From Cotesia glomerata (lineage: Eukaryota > Arthropoda > Insecta > Hymenoptera > Braconidae), in contig NC_058158.1 of assembly GCF_020080835.1 (NCBI RefSeq), positions 9,858,001 through 9,922,000 of the forward strand: DNA of 64,000 nucleotides. Direction: 5' to 3'. The notes beneath the pieces are model-generated. The model had not been told where the DNA came from. It ran no database searches and saw nothing but the letters and a program-made list of their open reading frames with translations. Positions 20,080 through 32,474 of this stretch are shown in pieces. The position numbers were made by a program, and so were the translations under genes. Position 1 is the stretch's first letter, and each line of letters opens with the position of its first letter.

Positions 20080-21288
20080 CACGGAAAAAAGTAAACTGTA
20101 ATAAATAATGGTCGATTTATAATAAGTAATGATCAACTGCTAAAAATTACCAATTCAAACAGTAAAATCGTGATTTAACTATTCACTTTATAATATTTAC
20201 AATTTAAACGTTACAATTTACTCTTTACATGGAAGAAAATACTATTTCAAACAGGTATATTTGCTATGTAAATATCTAAAATGTTAAAGTATAATAATTA
20301 AGAGTTCAAACTTTGATATTTATCATTTCTTACCTAAAAGTAAAAAGTATAAAATAAAGTTAGTAAATTTCTAAAACAAGCAACGTCAATATTTACAAAG
20401 TAAAATGGTTAATTTTAAACGCAACGCTAAAAATCAAACTGTAATTATTGACTTGCTTGGACTGGTACAATATATATTTGAAGAGTAGAATTTTTACTGT
20501 TTCAAATGTTAAATTCTCCGAGTGTAAGCACGGAAAAAAGTAAACTGTAATAAATAACAGTCGATTTATAATAAGTAATGATCAACTGGTAAAAATTACC
20601 AGTTTAAACAGTAAAATCGTAATTTTAACAATCACTTTATAATATTTATCATTTAAATGCTACAATTTATTATTTACATGGAAGAAAATACTATTTCAAA
20701 CAGTAATATTTGTTATGTGAAAGTCCAAAATGTTAAAGTATAATAATTAAGAATTTTGACTTTGATATTTATCATTTCGTACCTAAAAAATGATCTTATG
20801 ATATGAAAAAAGTATAAAATAAAGTTAGTAAATTTCTAATACAAGCAATGTCAATATTTACAAAGTAAAATGGTACATTTTAAACACAACGCTAAAAATC
20901 AAACTGTAATTATTGACTTGCTTAGACTGGTAAAATGTATATTTTAAAAGTATAATTTTTACTGTTTCAAATGTTAGATTTTCCCAGAGTGAGACCTCCT
21001 TCTCTTTCATCTGAGTTCCCCTTCTCCTCATAATATCGACTTTATATTGAAATGGCAATTTTTACTGTTTGAAACTGTAATTTTTTAAGATGAAAGAGTC
21101 GTTATTTACTATAGTGACAGCTACTAATCACTTATTTTGGATAATAAATTATAAATTGTGGCTTTTATACTTTCTACATTAAGTTCTGTAATATTTATAT
21201 TTTTGCCACTCCGATGTCCGCTTTACTGTTTGAAACTATAAAAATTAACCGGAATCCGAGTGAATATTACAGTTTACTTTTCTTCGTG
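20080..21288. mobile_element. two F2 MITEs in tandem, first one truncated
   Basis: A partial copy (20080-20527) starts CACGGAAAAAAGTAAACTG and breaks off at TTAAATTCTCCGAGTG. A complete copy begins with the same end at 20529 and closes at 21288 with ACTTTTCTTCGTG. The interior is close to the copy at 12976-13695. Non-coding. Confidence 0.75.
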
Positions 21289-22434
21289 TGTTAAATAAAT
21301 GCTTATGAAGGGAAAAAATTGAAAAGTTGGTATTTTTATCTACCGTTTGTCTTCCTGTCAATAATATCGTCAAGAAGTGGGAATCAAATCCTTTCGCCTT
21401 TTAGTGAAGGATAAAAACTATGGAATTTATTGGTTAGATAACTCAAATGATTACTCCAGGGTTTTTGTATCATGTCCTACATATAAATTTAACGAACAAA
21501 ATGGCATTTGAAATGATATTTGGTTTTTATTCCTAAAAATGATAATAAAAACTCAAGTGTGTAAGTCTGTATAAAATTCAGCCCTCAGGCGTTGTTTTGT
21601 TGAATTTCTTTCCCAATTTATTAGTTTTATTTGTTTTTTATGTCTTAGTTTCTCCGAATATTGATGTTCTCTCTCAATAAATATTTATTCTTCCAGAGTA
21701 TGAGTTTATAAATATAACAATAAAGTGTATTTTATATAAAGTATATAAGAGTAGAGAGAGAAAAGCTAATGATTTACTCGCGTGTCTAAACAATCTCAGC
21801 TTGATTAGATCTTTATCATTACACACTTATCGATTAGAGTTTTATTTCTGAGCGTGCATAGATAAAAAATTTATCCAAGTAAGTTTTGGTGACAGTAATT
21901 TATTAAGAAGTTATTGGACTGTAAACATCGTCGGTATTTGTTATTTATAGGGTAGCGATTTATTCTCGTGAGATTAATTTTATATTTTATACGCAGTGTC
22001 ATAAATTTCTACACTCAACGTTTTTTGGATAAAAAAAAAATCGAACATAAATTTAGTTGATTTTTAAGTTAAACATTAATGTAGAAAAATTTTAGTTTGT
22101 ATAAAAAAAAATCTCTCGCTTATTTAAAAATATATTTTTAATTGAACAAACTAGATTTATATTCGAGAGAGCTTTTTTTTTTATTGCGCGGATAATTGTT
22201 ATCGATTTACAATCTATGAATACAAATGACAACAATTATCCTTGAAAATAACTCCGTAATTCTACGATAAAATATTTTTTTTTTATTTTATACAATTAAT
22301 TTTTTTTCGTAAGATTTTATCAGAAAAATACATCATGAAATTTAAAATCCCTTAAATAAAATCTTAATCATATTGGTCTCTTATTTATATATTTTTTTGG
22401 ATTATTTATGAAATGTGTTTTATACACTGATAGA
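21289..22434. other. no gene seen
   Basis: AT-rich non-coding DNA. A weak inverted pairing around 22070-22180 may be a decayed foldback. Nothing else recognised. Confidence 0.35.
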
Positions 22435-22696
22435 AGGATTTATTTTTATTAAAAAAATATTTGTTAATAGTTAACAAATCATTTATTAGAGACCATTTTT
22501 TAGTATCAAACAAATATTTCTTAGTATTTAAAATGATTTGTTTGTATTTAATAAATCAGATATTCATTTATTAAATATTAATAAATCTTTTTAAATACTA
22601 AGAAATATTTGTTAAGGACTAAAAAGTGGTCTCTAATAAATGATTTGTTAAATATTAACAAATATTTTTAACTATAAACAAATCCTTCTATCAGTG
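22435..22696. mobile_element. F1 MITE, short subtype, complete
   Basis: CACTGATAGAAGG to CCTTCTATCAGTG, TA on both sides, 262 bp, nearly palindromic through its length (TTAGAGACCATTTTT pairs with AAAAAGTGGTCTCTAA). Non-coding. Confidence 0.85.
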
Positions 22697-22730
22697 TATA
22701 AATTGATTTTTATCTTTTCAAAAAGCATAA

Positions 22731-22962
22731 CGACGTTCTCATTAGCAAATTGCCTAACTCTATTTTAGAAAATCTTCCATTTGTATGAAAAAACAATTAG
22801 TTCAAAATTTATTCACTCTAAAAAACAATATAATATCTAATAGAAGTATATTTTAGTTTGGATCATTAAAATAATTAATAAATAGACTATTGCTACATCA
22901 AAATGTTAAAAAATTACCCTCTAAAAAATAAGGAGTTAGACCAATTGCTAATTAGAACGTCG
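22731..22962. mobile_element. F6 MITE, 232 bp
   Basis: It begins CGACGTTCTCATTAGCAA and ends TTGCTAATTAGAACGTCG, with the pairing continuing inward through CCTAACTC / GAGTTAG. A relict copy is at 3845-3951. Non-coding. Confidence 0.7.
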
Positions 22963-24748
22963 ATTTGAAAATAAAGGGATTTTTTTGTATAAATAAAATT
23001 TTTTATAAACAAAAACTCCTCATATTTTTGACCCAATACTTGCTTTACGCATGTATGATTTACAAATGTATATTTTCAATTTAGTATCAAAGAACTTTGA
23101 TCTTTGAAAGACAAAATAAATTGGTGTACAATAAACAGATAAACAGTGAATGTATCTACGTTTGTTTGGATCTAAATTCGATTCTATATCCAAGCGTTAC
23201 ATCCCTTGAGAGTCGAAATTGTAGAATGAAGCCGCGAATAAGAAAAATAGAGCCCGGTAGATCAAAAGCATCAGAATGAAATGGAACAAAACGAAACGTG
23301 AAAGTAAACTTTTCGACAGTATTATCAAGACAGTCAAGACCATCTGTTATCGAAACATAAACTCGTAAAGCTACTAGATAAAAGTTTCCTCAGAAACGAA
23401 TCTCCTTTTTTTTTGTACTTTTTAGTTGGCCTTTTTTTAAAGTTAACTAAACAAAGAAAAATACCTAACTCTATAAACATCAACTCGTAAATCATGTCAA
23501 TCAATCGATAGAATGTTTATTTACATTTCACATTGTGAACTTCAGTAAATTTAGTTTGGAAATAAAAACAAAAACAAGTATATATTTTACTTTGAAAAAA
23601 AAAAGACTAATAAGAAAAGAAAGAAAATTAACCCAGAAAAATCTAATTTTTTGCTTAATTAGCTTCGGTAGTTTGAGATTAAATCGAAATACAAACCTGC
23701 CTTATCACACTTCAGGCAGTCGAGCTAAGCAAAAGTGAGACCATGGGTTATCATGTAGGTTAATATTTTAACAAGGGTACGCTTCAGGGTTTGTTTGATA
23801 AAGGATTAAATAAATAAAATTTATTTTTATGATATTTTTGTCAGAAATTAAATGTCTAAATTGACTATTAAGTATTTTGCACTTGTTTTTTAATTAACAT
23901 ACATAATTTATTAATTGATGAACGTGGAAATTTTAATTAATGCATACTGCAGTAAAATTTATATGGAAATATTGTATAAGTTATTTAAATTTTTCTCTTG
24001 TTTTTCATGCAAAATATTTCTTTAAGAGCATGTAGGACAGAGAATATTCAAATTTTGGACAAAATACTGAGACGCTTTTTGACCAAGTAATTTTTGAATA
24101 AAAAATCATTAAACTTGGCAGGAGTATGTTATTAATAGTTCTTCGTAAATTGATTCTTTTATTTTTAAATTTAATCATTGAAAAAAAATAACAAAATGAT
24201 AAATTAATAGGTAGAGTTCGCGCGTAAAACTGCCTTATCTCCAAGCCCATCACATATTCAAGTAAATAAACTTTACTATAAGGAAATTACTAATAAACTT
24301 ACAACCAATATAATCTTCGAGATTGATTAATTTTTTTGGTTAGTCCTATATTATAAAATAGATGAAAGTCTTGAAATTAGTCAAAGGTCGAAACTCGCAA
24401 AATTCGGGCCACGATTCATTATTGGTTAAAATTTAGGCGAATCACGCTATTCAAATTTCTAGTCTTTACTTTAGTTTAGATTACTTATAAGACAGAATTA
24501 TTAAAATGTAGCTAGGTTTGGATAGAAAACTAATTATCAACAAAAAATTTCATTTACTATAGTAAATTAACTATAGTTTAATTTTTTTGAACAGTGTTTG
24601 GAGTATTGACAGTCAGCCTGATAACCTTCAGGACATTTTTATGTGTTTCAAATAAACAATCCGATATATTCAATTGGAATTTTTATCACTAGTCCAGACT
24701 GAATTACCGACAACAGACTATACTACATGCTCTTAATATTAATAAATA
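22963..24748. other. no gene recognised
   Basis: AT-rich DNA. The stretch at 23100-23760 has slightly higher complexity and small open frames, but no splice-supported exon or recognisable protein. Confidence 0.35.
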
Positions 24749-25439
24749 CACAGAAAAAAATGTTTACTTGAGCCAAGAAAATATTTTTCTTCCTAATTAT
24801 TTTCGTGAGCGAAAAAAAAATTTTTTAACACGAGAAATTTTACTTATTCCAACAAAATTAATTCTCTTGCTTTAAGAAATACGTATCTTGATGCAAGAAA
24901 ATTTATTTAAGTCAAGAAAATCTTGTTGTTTTGAGAAAATTCAGCCTCGAAGCTCCAAAAAATTTAGTTCTTGATAGAAGTAAATTTTCTTGTCTTGAGA
25001 AAATTTCTCTCTTGCTCCAAAAAATTAAATATAAAGATAGAAGTAAATTTTCATTAATATTATTATTGATTAACATTTCAAATGGGTAGATCAAATAATA
25101 TTTTATCATTTTTTTTCATTCAATATGTATAATTGCACGCTAAAATAATATAAAATGGGTATCAAATATTCAAGAGAAAAATTTCCTCAAGGTGAGAAAA
25201 TTTTTTTCTTAGCTGAAGTAGATGGCGCTACTTCCCTAAATTATCTAAAAATCTTGATCAAATACAAAAATTTATTGTATCAAGTATTTATGATAGTTTG
25301 AATTAAGAAAAAATTACCACCAAGAATAGAAATTCAAGAATAATTTTTACTTCGGCTAACTTCGGTCTTCGTAAAGGTACCCGAAAATTTTCTTAAGCCA
25401 AGAATTTTGTTCTCGAGTTAATAAATTTTTCTTCCCGTG
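24749..25439. mobile_element. F4 MITE
   Basis: CACAGAAAAAAATGTTTACT at the left, TTCTTCCCGTG at the right, TA on both sides (24747-24748, 25440-25441). The body is rich in TCTTGAGAAAATTT and AGCCAAGAA motifs in both directions. It contains the marker block ATGGGTATCAAATATTCAAG, shared with 35360-36023 and 57163-57863. 691 bp, non-coding. Confidence 0.8.
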
Positions 25440-26597
25440 TAACTAAATTCGAAAAGTTATCTCAACTTTAAAATATTAACAATTTCCGAGCTTATACAAA
25501 TATTTTTCTGTAATTTTTTATAAATTTATGACAAACAAGAAAAAAAAATTCAAATTAATGCAAACAAAATTAAAAGTTATAGATTAATTGTACACTGGAA
25601 TACTAAATAAATAAGCATGCATAATGAGGAGAAATGAATCCGGACGATTGTACCCGCAGGATTCGCAATTTCACGAGTATAATTACATCGCAAATATCTG
25701 GTTGAGTTCCATGAATTTTAAAACAAACATTGCGTATATATTCAAAATCCAGGAGAATCATAACAATTATATACGACTTGTGACAAGTATTTGAAATTGA
25801 AATGAAATAAAATGCTTTTATCAACAACATTTAAATATTTGAATATTTAAATCATTAATTCTCAGACAATTATTGCAACTATGATGCAAAGCACACTTGT
25901 GGGCTGGATTTATTGTTTACAAGTACGAATAATTCGTTAAACATAATACACACTTGGCAATTAGTATGATTAACTACGGAGCACATTATAAGCGTAATGT
26001 CTGAGAGCTCTCGGATGCTATCACAGGAATATTCACCGAGCCCACAACAGAGGCCGAGGGAAAATAGATGATGGAGACAGCTTACATGTGGGTCCAGTAC
26101 ACAAACGTGCATTAGTTTGACCAACAACTGACTACGTTAACTTTGGCTGTGTCAACTTATATCCTAGAGTACTCGCTTTGTTGTGGCGAGTTCAATTTTA
26201 ATAAATGCATGATTAAATATTCTATCATGTATTAGGTATTATATTATAAATATTGTGTGCTACTCCCAAAATGTTTCGAAATTTTCGATATTATAACATG
26301 TTTATATTTAACTCCAAAGTAATTTACGATAATTAGTAGCGTGAACATAAATATATCTTTATTTCGCGGAATTATTGAGGTTGTATTATGTTTTATTGCA
26401 AATATTTATCGTGGTATTTTAAATCAACATTTAATGCGCTACAATTTTGTCTCGATGATTTAATAATTATTTTACTAATTAATTTTACACGTCAATAAAA
26501 AACCGATGAACTTATTAGAGTTTTATTTTATTATTAAAATTTTATTTTAAAGTATTGTTATTTATTTTGTCTCTGATTTATTTAAAAATTTTAAAAA
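25440..26597. other. no gene recognised
   Basis: AT-rich, with a higher-complexity island at about 25880-26180 that has an 82-codon minus-strand frame. That frame has no plausible splice context or family, so I do not call it. Confidence 0.35.
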
Positions 26598-27230
26598 TAA
26601 CACCGGCACACAAAAATAGGTATGTTGTCTGTACTTGGGACGCGCCACATATATTCCCATGTAATTTGACCCGCTGAACCCGAATTTGAGGTCCGTTTGG
26701 CCCCTACACCCTAGGATTTTGAGAAAACTGTAAAAAACCGAAAAAAAACGGGAAAATTGGGGGTTTTGGTGATTGAAAAATTTTTTTAGATTCTAACTAT
26801 GCATGATTTTCATGTATTTCGATCTGCTTTATACTTATCTGAAGTGTACTCAGACCAGCAGCCATTAAAAGTCTAAGTAAATCCCGAAAAACCCATGAAA
26901 ATTGCGAAAAAAAACAAAAAATTCCCAATATTGTGATAAAAAAAAATGTATTGAGCTAAATATATGATGATTTTCATGTAGGTTTATCGACGACATATAA
27001 ATCTCCAACTTTTATAACTCAGACGTCTCGAAAACATCAAACAAATGTGCAAAAAACCCCGAAAATTGGAAAAAAATCAAATGTAATATAATAAAAATCG
27101 AGTTATTATTCAAAATAAATAAAAAAAGTTATACCATTCGATGTGTAGTGCATAAAAAGTATTTCGTCCTAAGACTTAAAAAAAATTAATTTTTTCGGAA
27201 AATATCATCAAAACCCTTTGGATTTGAATT

Positions 27231-29201
27231 TTAATTCGTTCTCCGCTTATATCTCACCCTTTTATCTTCAAACGTCCTGCATAAAGGGTTTCTCTTTCGT
27301 TTCCTCTCTTCTTCGGGTAAATCTCTCTTCAGAGTCCAACAATGATCTGCCATCATATTTACATCCCACGTTCCTTGATATCGTTTTTCCATCACACTAA
27401 TGTCTTGATGGAATCTCACCTTGCTCTTCACTAAAATCACCAAGATTTTCAGGAAAGTGTGAAAGATGAGAATGTAAATAGTGCAATTTTGTATTCATTA
27501 AGCAACCTAAAGTATTATAGTTGTATAACAACTCGTCAACTAAAGTTGCGTAGTTATCACTTTTCGTATTCCCTAAAATTGCTGTGATACTTCCTTAAAA
27601 CTTCCCCAAGCTGCTCTCTCAATCTCGTTCATCTCATATTCAAGATTAGCATCCTGGAATAGAGTCCGAATTTGGGGTCCATCAAAAATTCCTTCTTTTA
27701 ATTTAGCGTCACTTATAGCTGGAAATTTTTCGCCCAAGTACTTAAAACAGTTTCCATCTTTATCCAGAGCTTTGACAAATTGCTTCATAAGGCCAAGCTT
27801 GATATGAAGTGGGGGCAGCAAGTACTTGGAAGGATCAATTAGAGATTGTCGCGTAACATTGTGAGAACCAGGATTCAAATTTGTTCTTGTTGGCCATTCT
27901 TTTGAATGTAATGATTCTTTCGGTCTCGGCTATCCCACAAACATAAGAAGCAGGGGTACTTTGTGAACCCTGATTGTTGGCCTAGCAATATTGTTGCAAT
28001 TTTCAGATCACCACAAACCTTCCATTGATGTTCTGAATAGTTTATTTTATCTAATACAACCTGTAAATTGTCATAAGTCTCCTTTAGTTTAGTCGAATGA
28101 GCTACTGGAATCGGTGCCAATAAGTTTCCATTATGAAGAAGCACAGCTTTAAGACTTCGCCTAGAGGAGTCAATAAAAAGCCTCCATTCTTCGTCTTTGT
28201 AAGTGTTTGGCTTCAACTCATCGATCAGTCCTTTTACATCTGAACAGTACACAAATGAATTTTCGCTGTCTTTTGTAAAATACTTCCGGAACTCTTTTTC
28301 CCTATCACGATAAAAATAAGCTGTTGTATTTTTAGCTAATAAATTTTTTTTCCTTAAAGCTGAGGCTAAATGTTCAGCTTTTACCTTAGATAGTCCTAAG
28401 TCTCGTACAAGGTCATTCAATTCAAGTTGATCGAAGACTTCAGGGTCTTTACTTCTAGGAACACCACTCGAGCATGTATTCTTCATCCTCAGAATGGATC
28501 TCTTCGGGTTCAGGATCGATTTCTTCAAAGTTATCTTCAACTTCCATCTCTTCATGTTCATTCACTGGTTCAGGAGCTGCAGGTTCTTCGACATTCAAAA
28601 CTTTTTCTGCTGGCACAACTGATGTTACGTTGGCATATTGAATTTTATGTTTGGTTGTCGAAGAAAAACCTGAAACTTCCGTCGTGCAAAAATAGCAGTT
28701 TTTTTGACTCGTTGGTGCAGACCAAATCACAGGTTTTGAAAATTTCAAGCACTGTTTACTTTTCGTCTGCTCCCAACGAGTAAGCATCGTGTGACACCGA
28801 TTGCAAAGTGAATGTGGTACCCAAGTTGCTTCCCAGTTCGTAATCTGGATACCGAAGCAGGTTTCGTAGACATTTTTCAATTTGTTTGAAAAAGATCTAC
28901 GACTTTTCGTTACTAGCAATTCTCCACATATGTAACAGAAGCAATTGGAGTTTTTGTTACATATGTGAGAGACACTTCTTGTCATATTAAACGCTTCAGA
29001 AGCCAAGTCACCCACTAATGAAGAGCTGCAGTCACTTGATGACGACGCCTGCGAGCCTGCTTTCTCACTCTGACCAGACGCCGATACTGGGATTCCGGGT
29101 CCCTGCATCGTAAAACACTTATTACTTGTGCCTGCCATGACGGCATTCAAGCCGTTAACCCAGGGACTATGCCAGACGGTCCTGTTGCCCGCCGTCACCA
29201 C
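27231..29201 (-). pseudogene. transposon-borne gene of an uncharacterised repeated family, possibly a DDE transposase
   Basis: The product reads N to C in pieces: 29201-28455, 28480-27885, 27875-27573, about 27590-27415, and 27443-27231. Each join needs a frameshift (at least four), so it is dead. In order: Cys pairs CFCYICGE, LCNRC and CYFC (zinc-binding in appearance); an acidic stretch; QLELNDLVRDLGLS; then EWRLFIDSS, SLKAVLLHNGN, a helix, WKVCGDLK and LLGQQSGFTKYPCFLCLWDSR; then LPPLHIKLGLMKQFVKALDKDG, IFDGPQIR, LHYLHSHLSHFPENLG, FHQDISVMEKRYQG. I recognise this order from a large uncharacterised protein family repeated in arthropod and cnidarian genomes. The strand order with Asp in LFIDSS and CGDLK resembles an RNase H fold, which fits a transposase; that is inference. 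Intact length would be about 650 residues. Confidence 0.75.
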
Positions 29202-29284
29202 GTGGAGGTGCCCTGGTTACAGGCACAAGCATTTAAGCAAGAAATCGATTCTGAGCCCAAAAGTTCCTAGAAGTGAAAACCCTG

Positions 29285-30235
29285 AAACATCAGCTTAAAG
29301 AAAAAAATTTATTAACTAAAAATACAACAGCTTATTTTTATCGTGATAGGGAAAAAAAAATCTGATAACATTTTTAAAACGGCGAAAATTCATTAGTGGA
29401 CTGTTCAGATGTAAGAAGTTTGATTGATGAGTTAAAGCCGAACACTTTCAGGACGAGGAGTGAAAGTTTTTCATTGCTTTGTCTAAGCGAAGTCTCAAAG
29501 CACCGACTCCAGTAGCTCATTTGACCAAAAATCATTGAAAAGTTTGTGGTGATCTGAAAATTGCTACACTAGTTAAGCCAACAATCTGGTTCACAATATA
29601 TCCCTTCTTGTATGTTTGTAGGATAGTCACGATCGGAAAATTCCCTACAGTAGAAAAGAACGGCCAACAAGAAAGAATTTGAATCATGGTTCTCACAACG
29701 TTATGCGAGAATCTCTCATTAATCCTTACAAGTACTTGCTGCCACCACTTTATATCAAGCTTGACCTTATGAAGCATTTTGTCAAAGCTCTCGATAAAAT
29801 GGCAACTGTGTTAAGTACTTGGACGAAAAATTTCCAGCTACAAGTTACAATAAATTGAATGAAGGAATTTTTATGTACCCCAAATTCGGACTCACTCCAG
29901 TATGCTACTCTTGAGTATGAAATGCGCAAAATTGAGAGAGCAGCTTGGAGAAGTTTTAAGGAAGTATCTCAAAATTTTTTAGGGAATGTGAATACAAAAT
30001 TGCACTATTTACAATCTCATCTTTCACACTTTCCTGAAAATCTTGGTAATTTCAGTGAAGAAAGAGAAGAAACATTCCATCAAAACATGAGTGGATGTCA
30101 ATATGATGGTAGATCATTGTTGGACTCTGAAGAGAGATTTACCCGAAGAAGAGAGGAAACGAAAGAGAAACCCTTTATGCAGGACGTTTGAAGATAAAAG
30201 GGTGAGATATAAGCGGAGAACGAATTAAAATTCAA
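29285..30235 (+). pseudogene. decayed inverted copy of the same gene (3' half)
   Basis: It lies in the right arm and pairs with 27230-28390. Recognisable pieces include the translation around 29880-30191 (YEMRKIERAAWRSFKEVS, then LGN joined directly to TKLHYL, then FPENLG). A block of about 70 bp present in the left copy between LGN and TKLHYL is missing, and earlier parts hold several deletions and stops. It arose by inverted duplication rather than as an independent gene. Confidence 0.7.
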
Positions 30236-30850
30236 AACCAAAGGGTTTTGATGATATTTTCCGAAAAATTAATTTTTTTAAGTCTTAAGACGAAATACTT
30301 TTTTTTATGCACCACAGATCGAATGATATGATTTTTTTATTTATTTTGAATAATAACTCGATTTTTATTATATTACATTTGATTTTTTCCAATTTTCGGG
30401 GTTTTTGCACATTTGTTTGATGTTTTCGAGACGTCTGAGTTATAAAAGTTGGAGATTTATATGTCGTCGATAAACCTACATGAAAATCATCATATATTTA
30501 GCTCAATACATTTTTTTATCACAATATTGGGAATTTTTGTTTTTTTTCGCAATTTTCATGGGTTTTTCGGGATTTACTTAGACTTTTAATGGCTGCTGGT
30601 CTGAGTACACTTCAGATAAGTATAAAGCAGATCGAAATACATGAAAATCATGCATAGTTAGAATCTAAAAAATTTTTCAATCACCAAAACCCCCAATTTT
30701 CCCGTTTTTTTCGGTTTTTACAGTTTTCTCAAAATCCTAGGGTGTAGGGGCCAAACGGACCTCAAATTCGGGTTCAGCGGGTCAAATTACATGGGAATAT
30801 ATGTGGCGCGTCCCAAGTACAGACAACTTTTTTTTTGTGTGCCGGTGTAA

Positions 30851-32474
30851 TTATTGTAAGTCAAATTTAATGACAAAATTTTAGTAAATTTAAAATTCCT
30901 TAAATAAATATTTTTAAATAATAACAAAAATTAGTGTTAGTAATTTTTATAAATTTCCTAGTTGGAAAATTTTAGTTTTTTATATAAAAAATTAAATATT
31001 TAATTCAAAATAATTACAAAAAAAAAAATATTGAACTTAAATAATAAGAAATAAAATTTAGTTAATTGTTTTTATAAATTTAGTTTTGAAAAAAATTTTT
31101 TTTCTGCACGTAAGCTTTATAATCCCCAAAAGAATATTTATGAAAACATAATCCCTGTTATCCATAACACTGTCAATCTTGAGTAACTTGCAGATATTTA
31201 ATAATTACTTTATTAATCCACTCGACAAACTTTCCTCAAAGTTATCGACAAAGTCAATAAACTGAAACTTAATGTTTACTTGTAAAAGTTCTTGATAGTT
31301 TGTTGATACCTCAAGGCTATATCCTCGATATGATATTTATTGTATTAACTCGAATTAACTTTTAATCAATGGATGCGATCGACGTATATTCTCTTATATG
31401 ATATGAAAACCTATACGCGTATTCAATGGCTATCAACGGGACTTCTAATCCTATATTACAAAGCTATCACTTACTTTCGTAAATTGTGTTTTCATACTAC
31501 CCCGTTAAATGTCAAGGGACTGTTACCCAAATATTATATCATCTCAAAAAAAAAGTCTCCAGTCTAGACACTCCATTAATAATTACTATCGTCCATTTTT
31601 CTATATCTCCTATCTATAAATATTAAATCCCGCGATTAATTAACCAACGAGAAAAATTATTAAATGTACGAAAAGGTCATGCAATTACTTTATCGAAATA
31701 TAAAACTATATATATTATATTAAAAGCTATACAAACAGGTTCGACATTTATGAAAAATCCTGCTTCAATGTAGTTTATTTTTATGATATCGATTAAATAA
31801 ATAAGTTTACTTATAATTCAATATCTAATGTATCTTTACACTGCCATTATACACAGTATCGATTCATTTGAATGTGGATTTAAAAATTAACTTTAGTGTA
31901 CTGTTAATTATTGATAATGATAAATATCATTATAAAATAAATAATAAAACAAGACATAAATATTGCAAGCAATAATTATTGGCTCGTTACTGTATTTTAG
32001 ATTAGTTACTTAAACTCTAGACATAACAGGCGAAATATCGAAGCGTAACCTGAACTTTGAGGGTAGAAGGAAGTGCACTTTGGCATACATCCGGCATATG
32101 GAAGTCGTCTATCATCTTCACCGCTATAAGTAGTATGAGTATAGAGCAGAGAGCTTTCAAGCCACGAGAGCACCGAGCAAATGTTCCGAGTATCTACCTA
32201 CATCTCTGTATATACCACATAGAATAAAGATACGTGCATCGGACAGCCGTACACTTTATATACATGCACTTAACTTCTAATACATACAACGTGTGATATT
32301 ATGGCTGTACGGTTAACTCCTCACTGTTTAGTTAGGTACTGTATATTCCGTACTTTGTGCAATGTCTGTGTCTATAAATATGTATGTGGATATTTCATAT
32401 GCATAATCTACGACTGAGTACATTTATTGTAATCCATTGTCTTATTTTTAGGTCTCAGCTTCATTTTTTTATCA
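30851..32474. other. non-coding, with a higher-complexity island
   Basis: AT-rich up to about 32030. The block at about 32030-32340 has balanced composition but no long open frame, tRNA-like fold or element ends; it could be a regulatory or transcribed non-coding region. Confidence 0.35.

Larger units (their letters stand above)
26601..30847. mobile_element. 4.25-kb DNA element with very long inverted arms
   Basis: It begins CACCGGCACACAAAAA and ends TTTTTTGTGTGCCGGTG, flanked by TAA on both sides (26598-26600, 30848-30850). The first 800 bp pair almost perfectly with the last 800 bp. The pairing continues, with deletions, to about 28390 on the left and 29285 on the right, so the arms are about 1.8 and 1.6 kb and the unpaired middle is about 0.9 kb. 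The left arm plus middle carries a broken gene on the minus strand; the right arm carries a decayed inverted copy of its 3' half. A 3-bp TAA duplication would fit PIF/Harbinger-type insertion, but the protein is not the usual Harbinger transposase. Confidence 0.8.

Noticed and set aside
25879..26127. 82-codon minus-strand frame considered as an upstream exon of the membrane-protein gene
   Set aside because: No acceptor/donor pair with a compatible phase and no domain.
28427..28783. 118-codon plus-strand frame
   Set aside because: It is antisense to the broken transposon gene on the minus strand.
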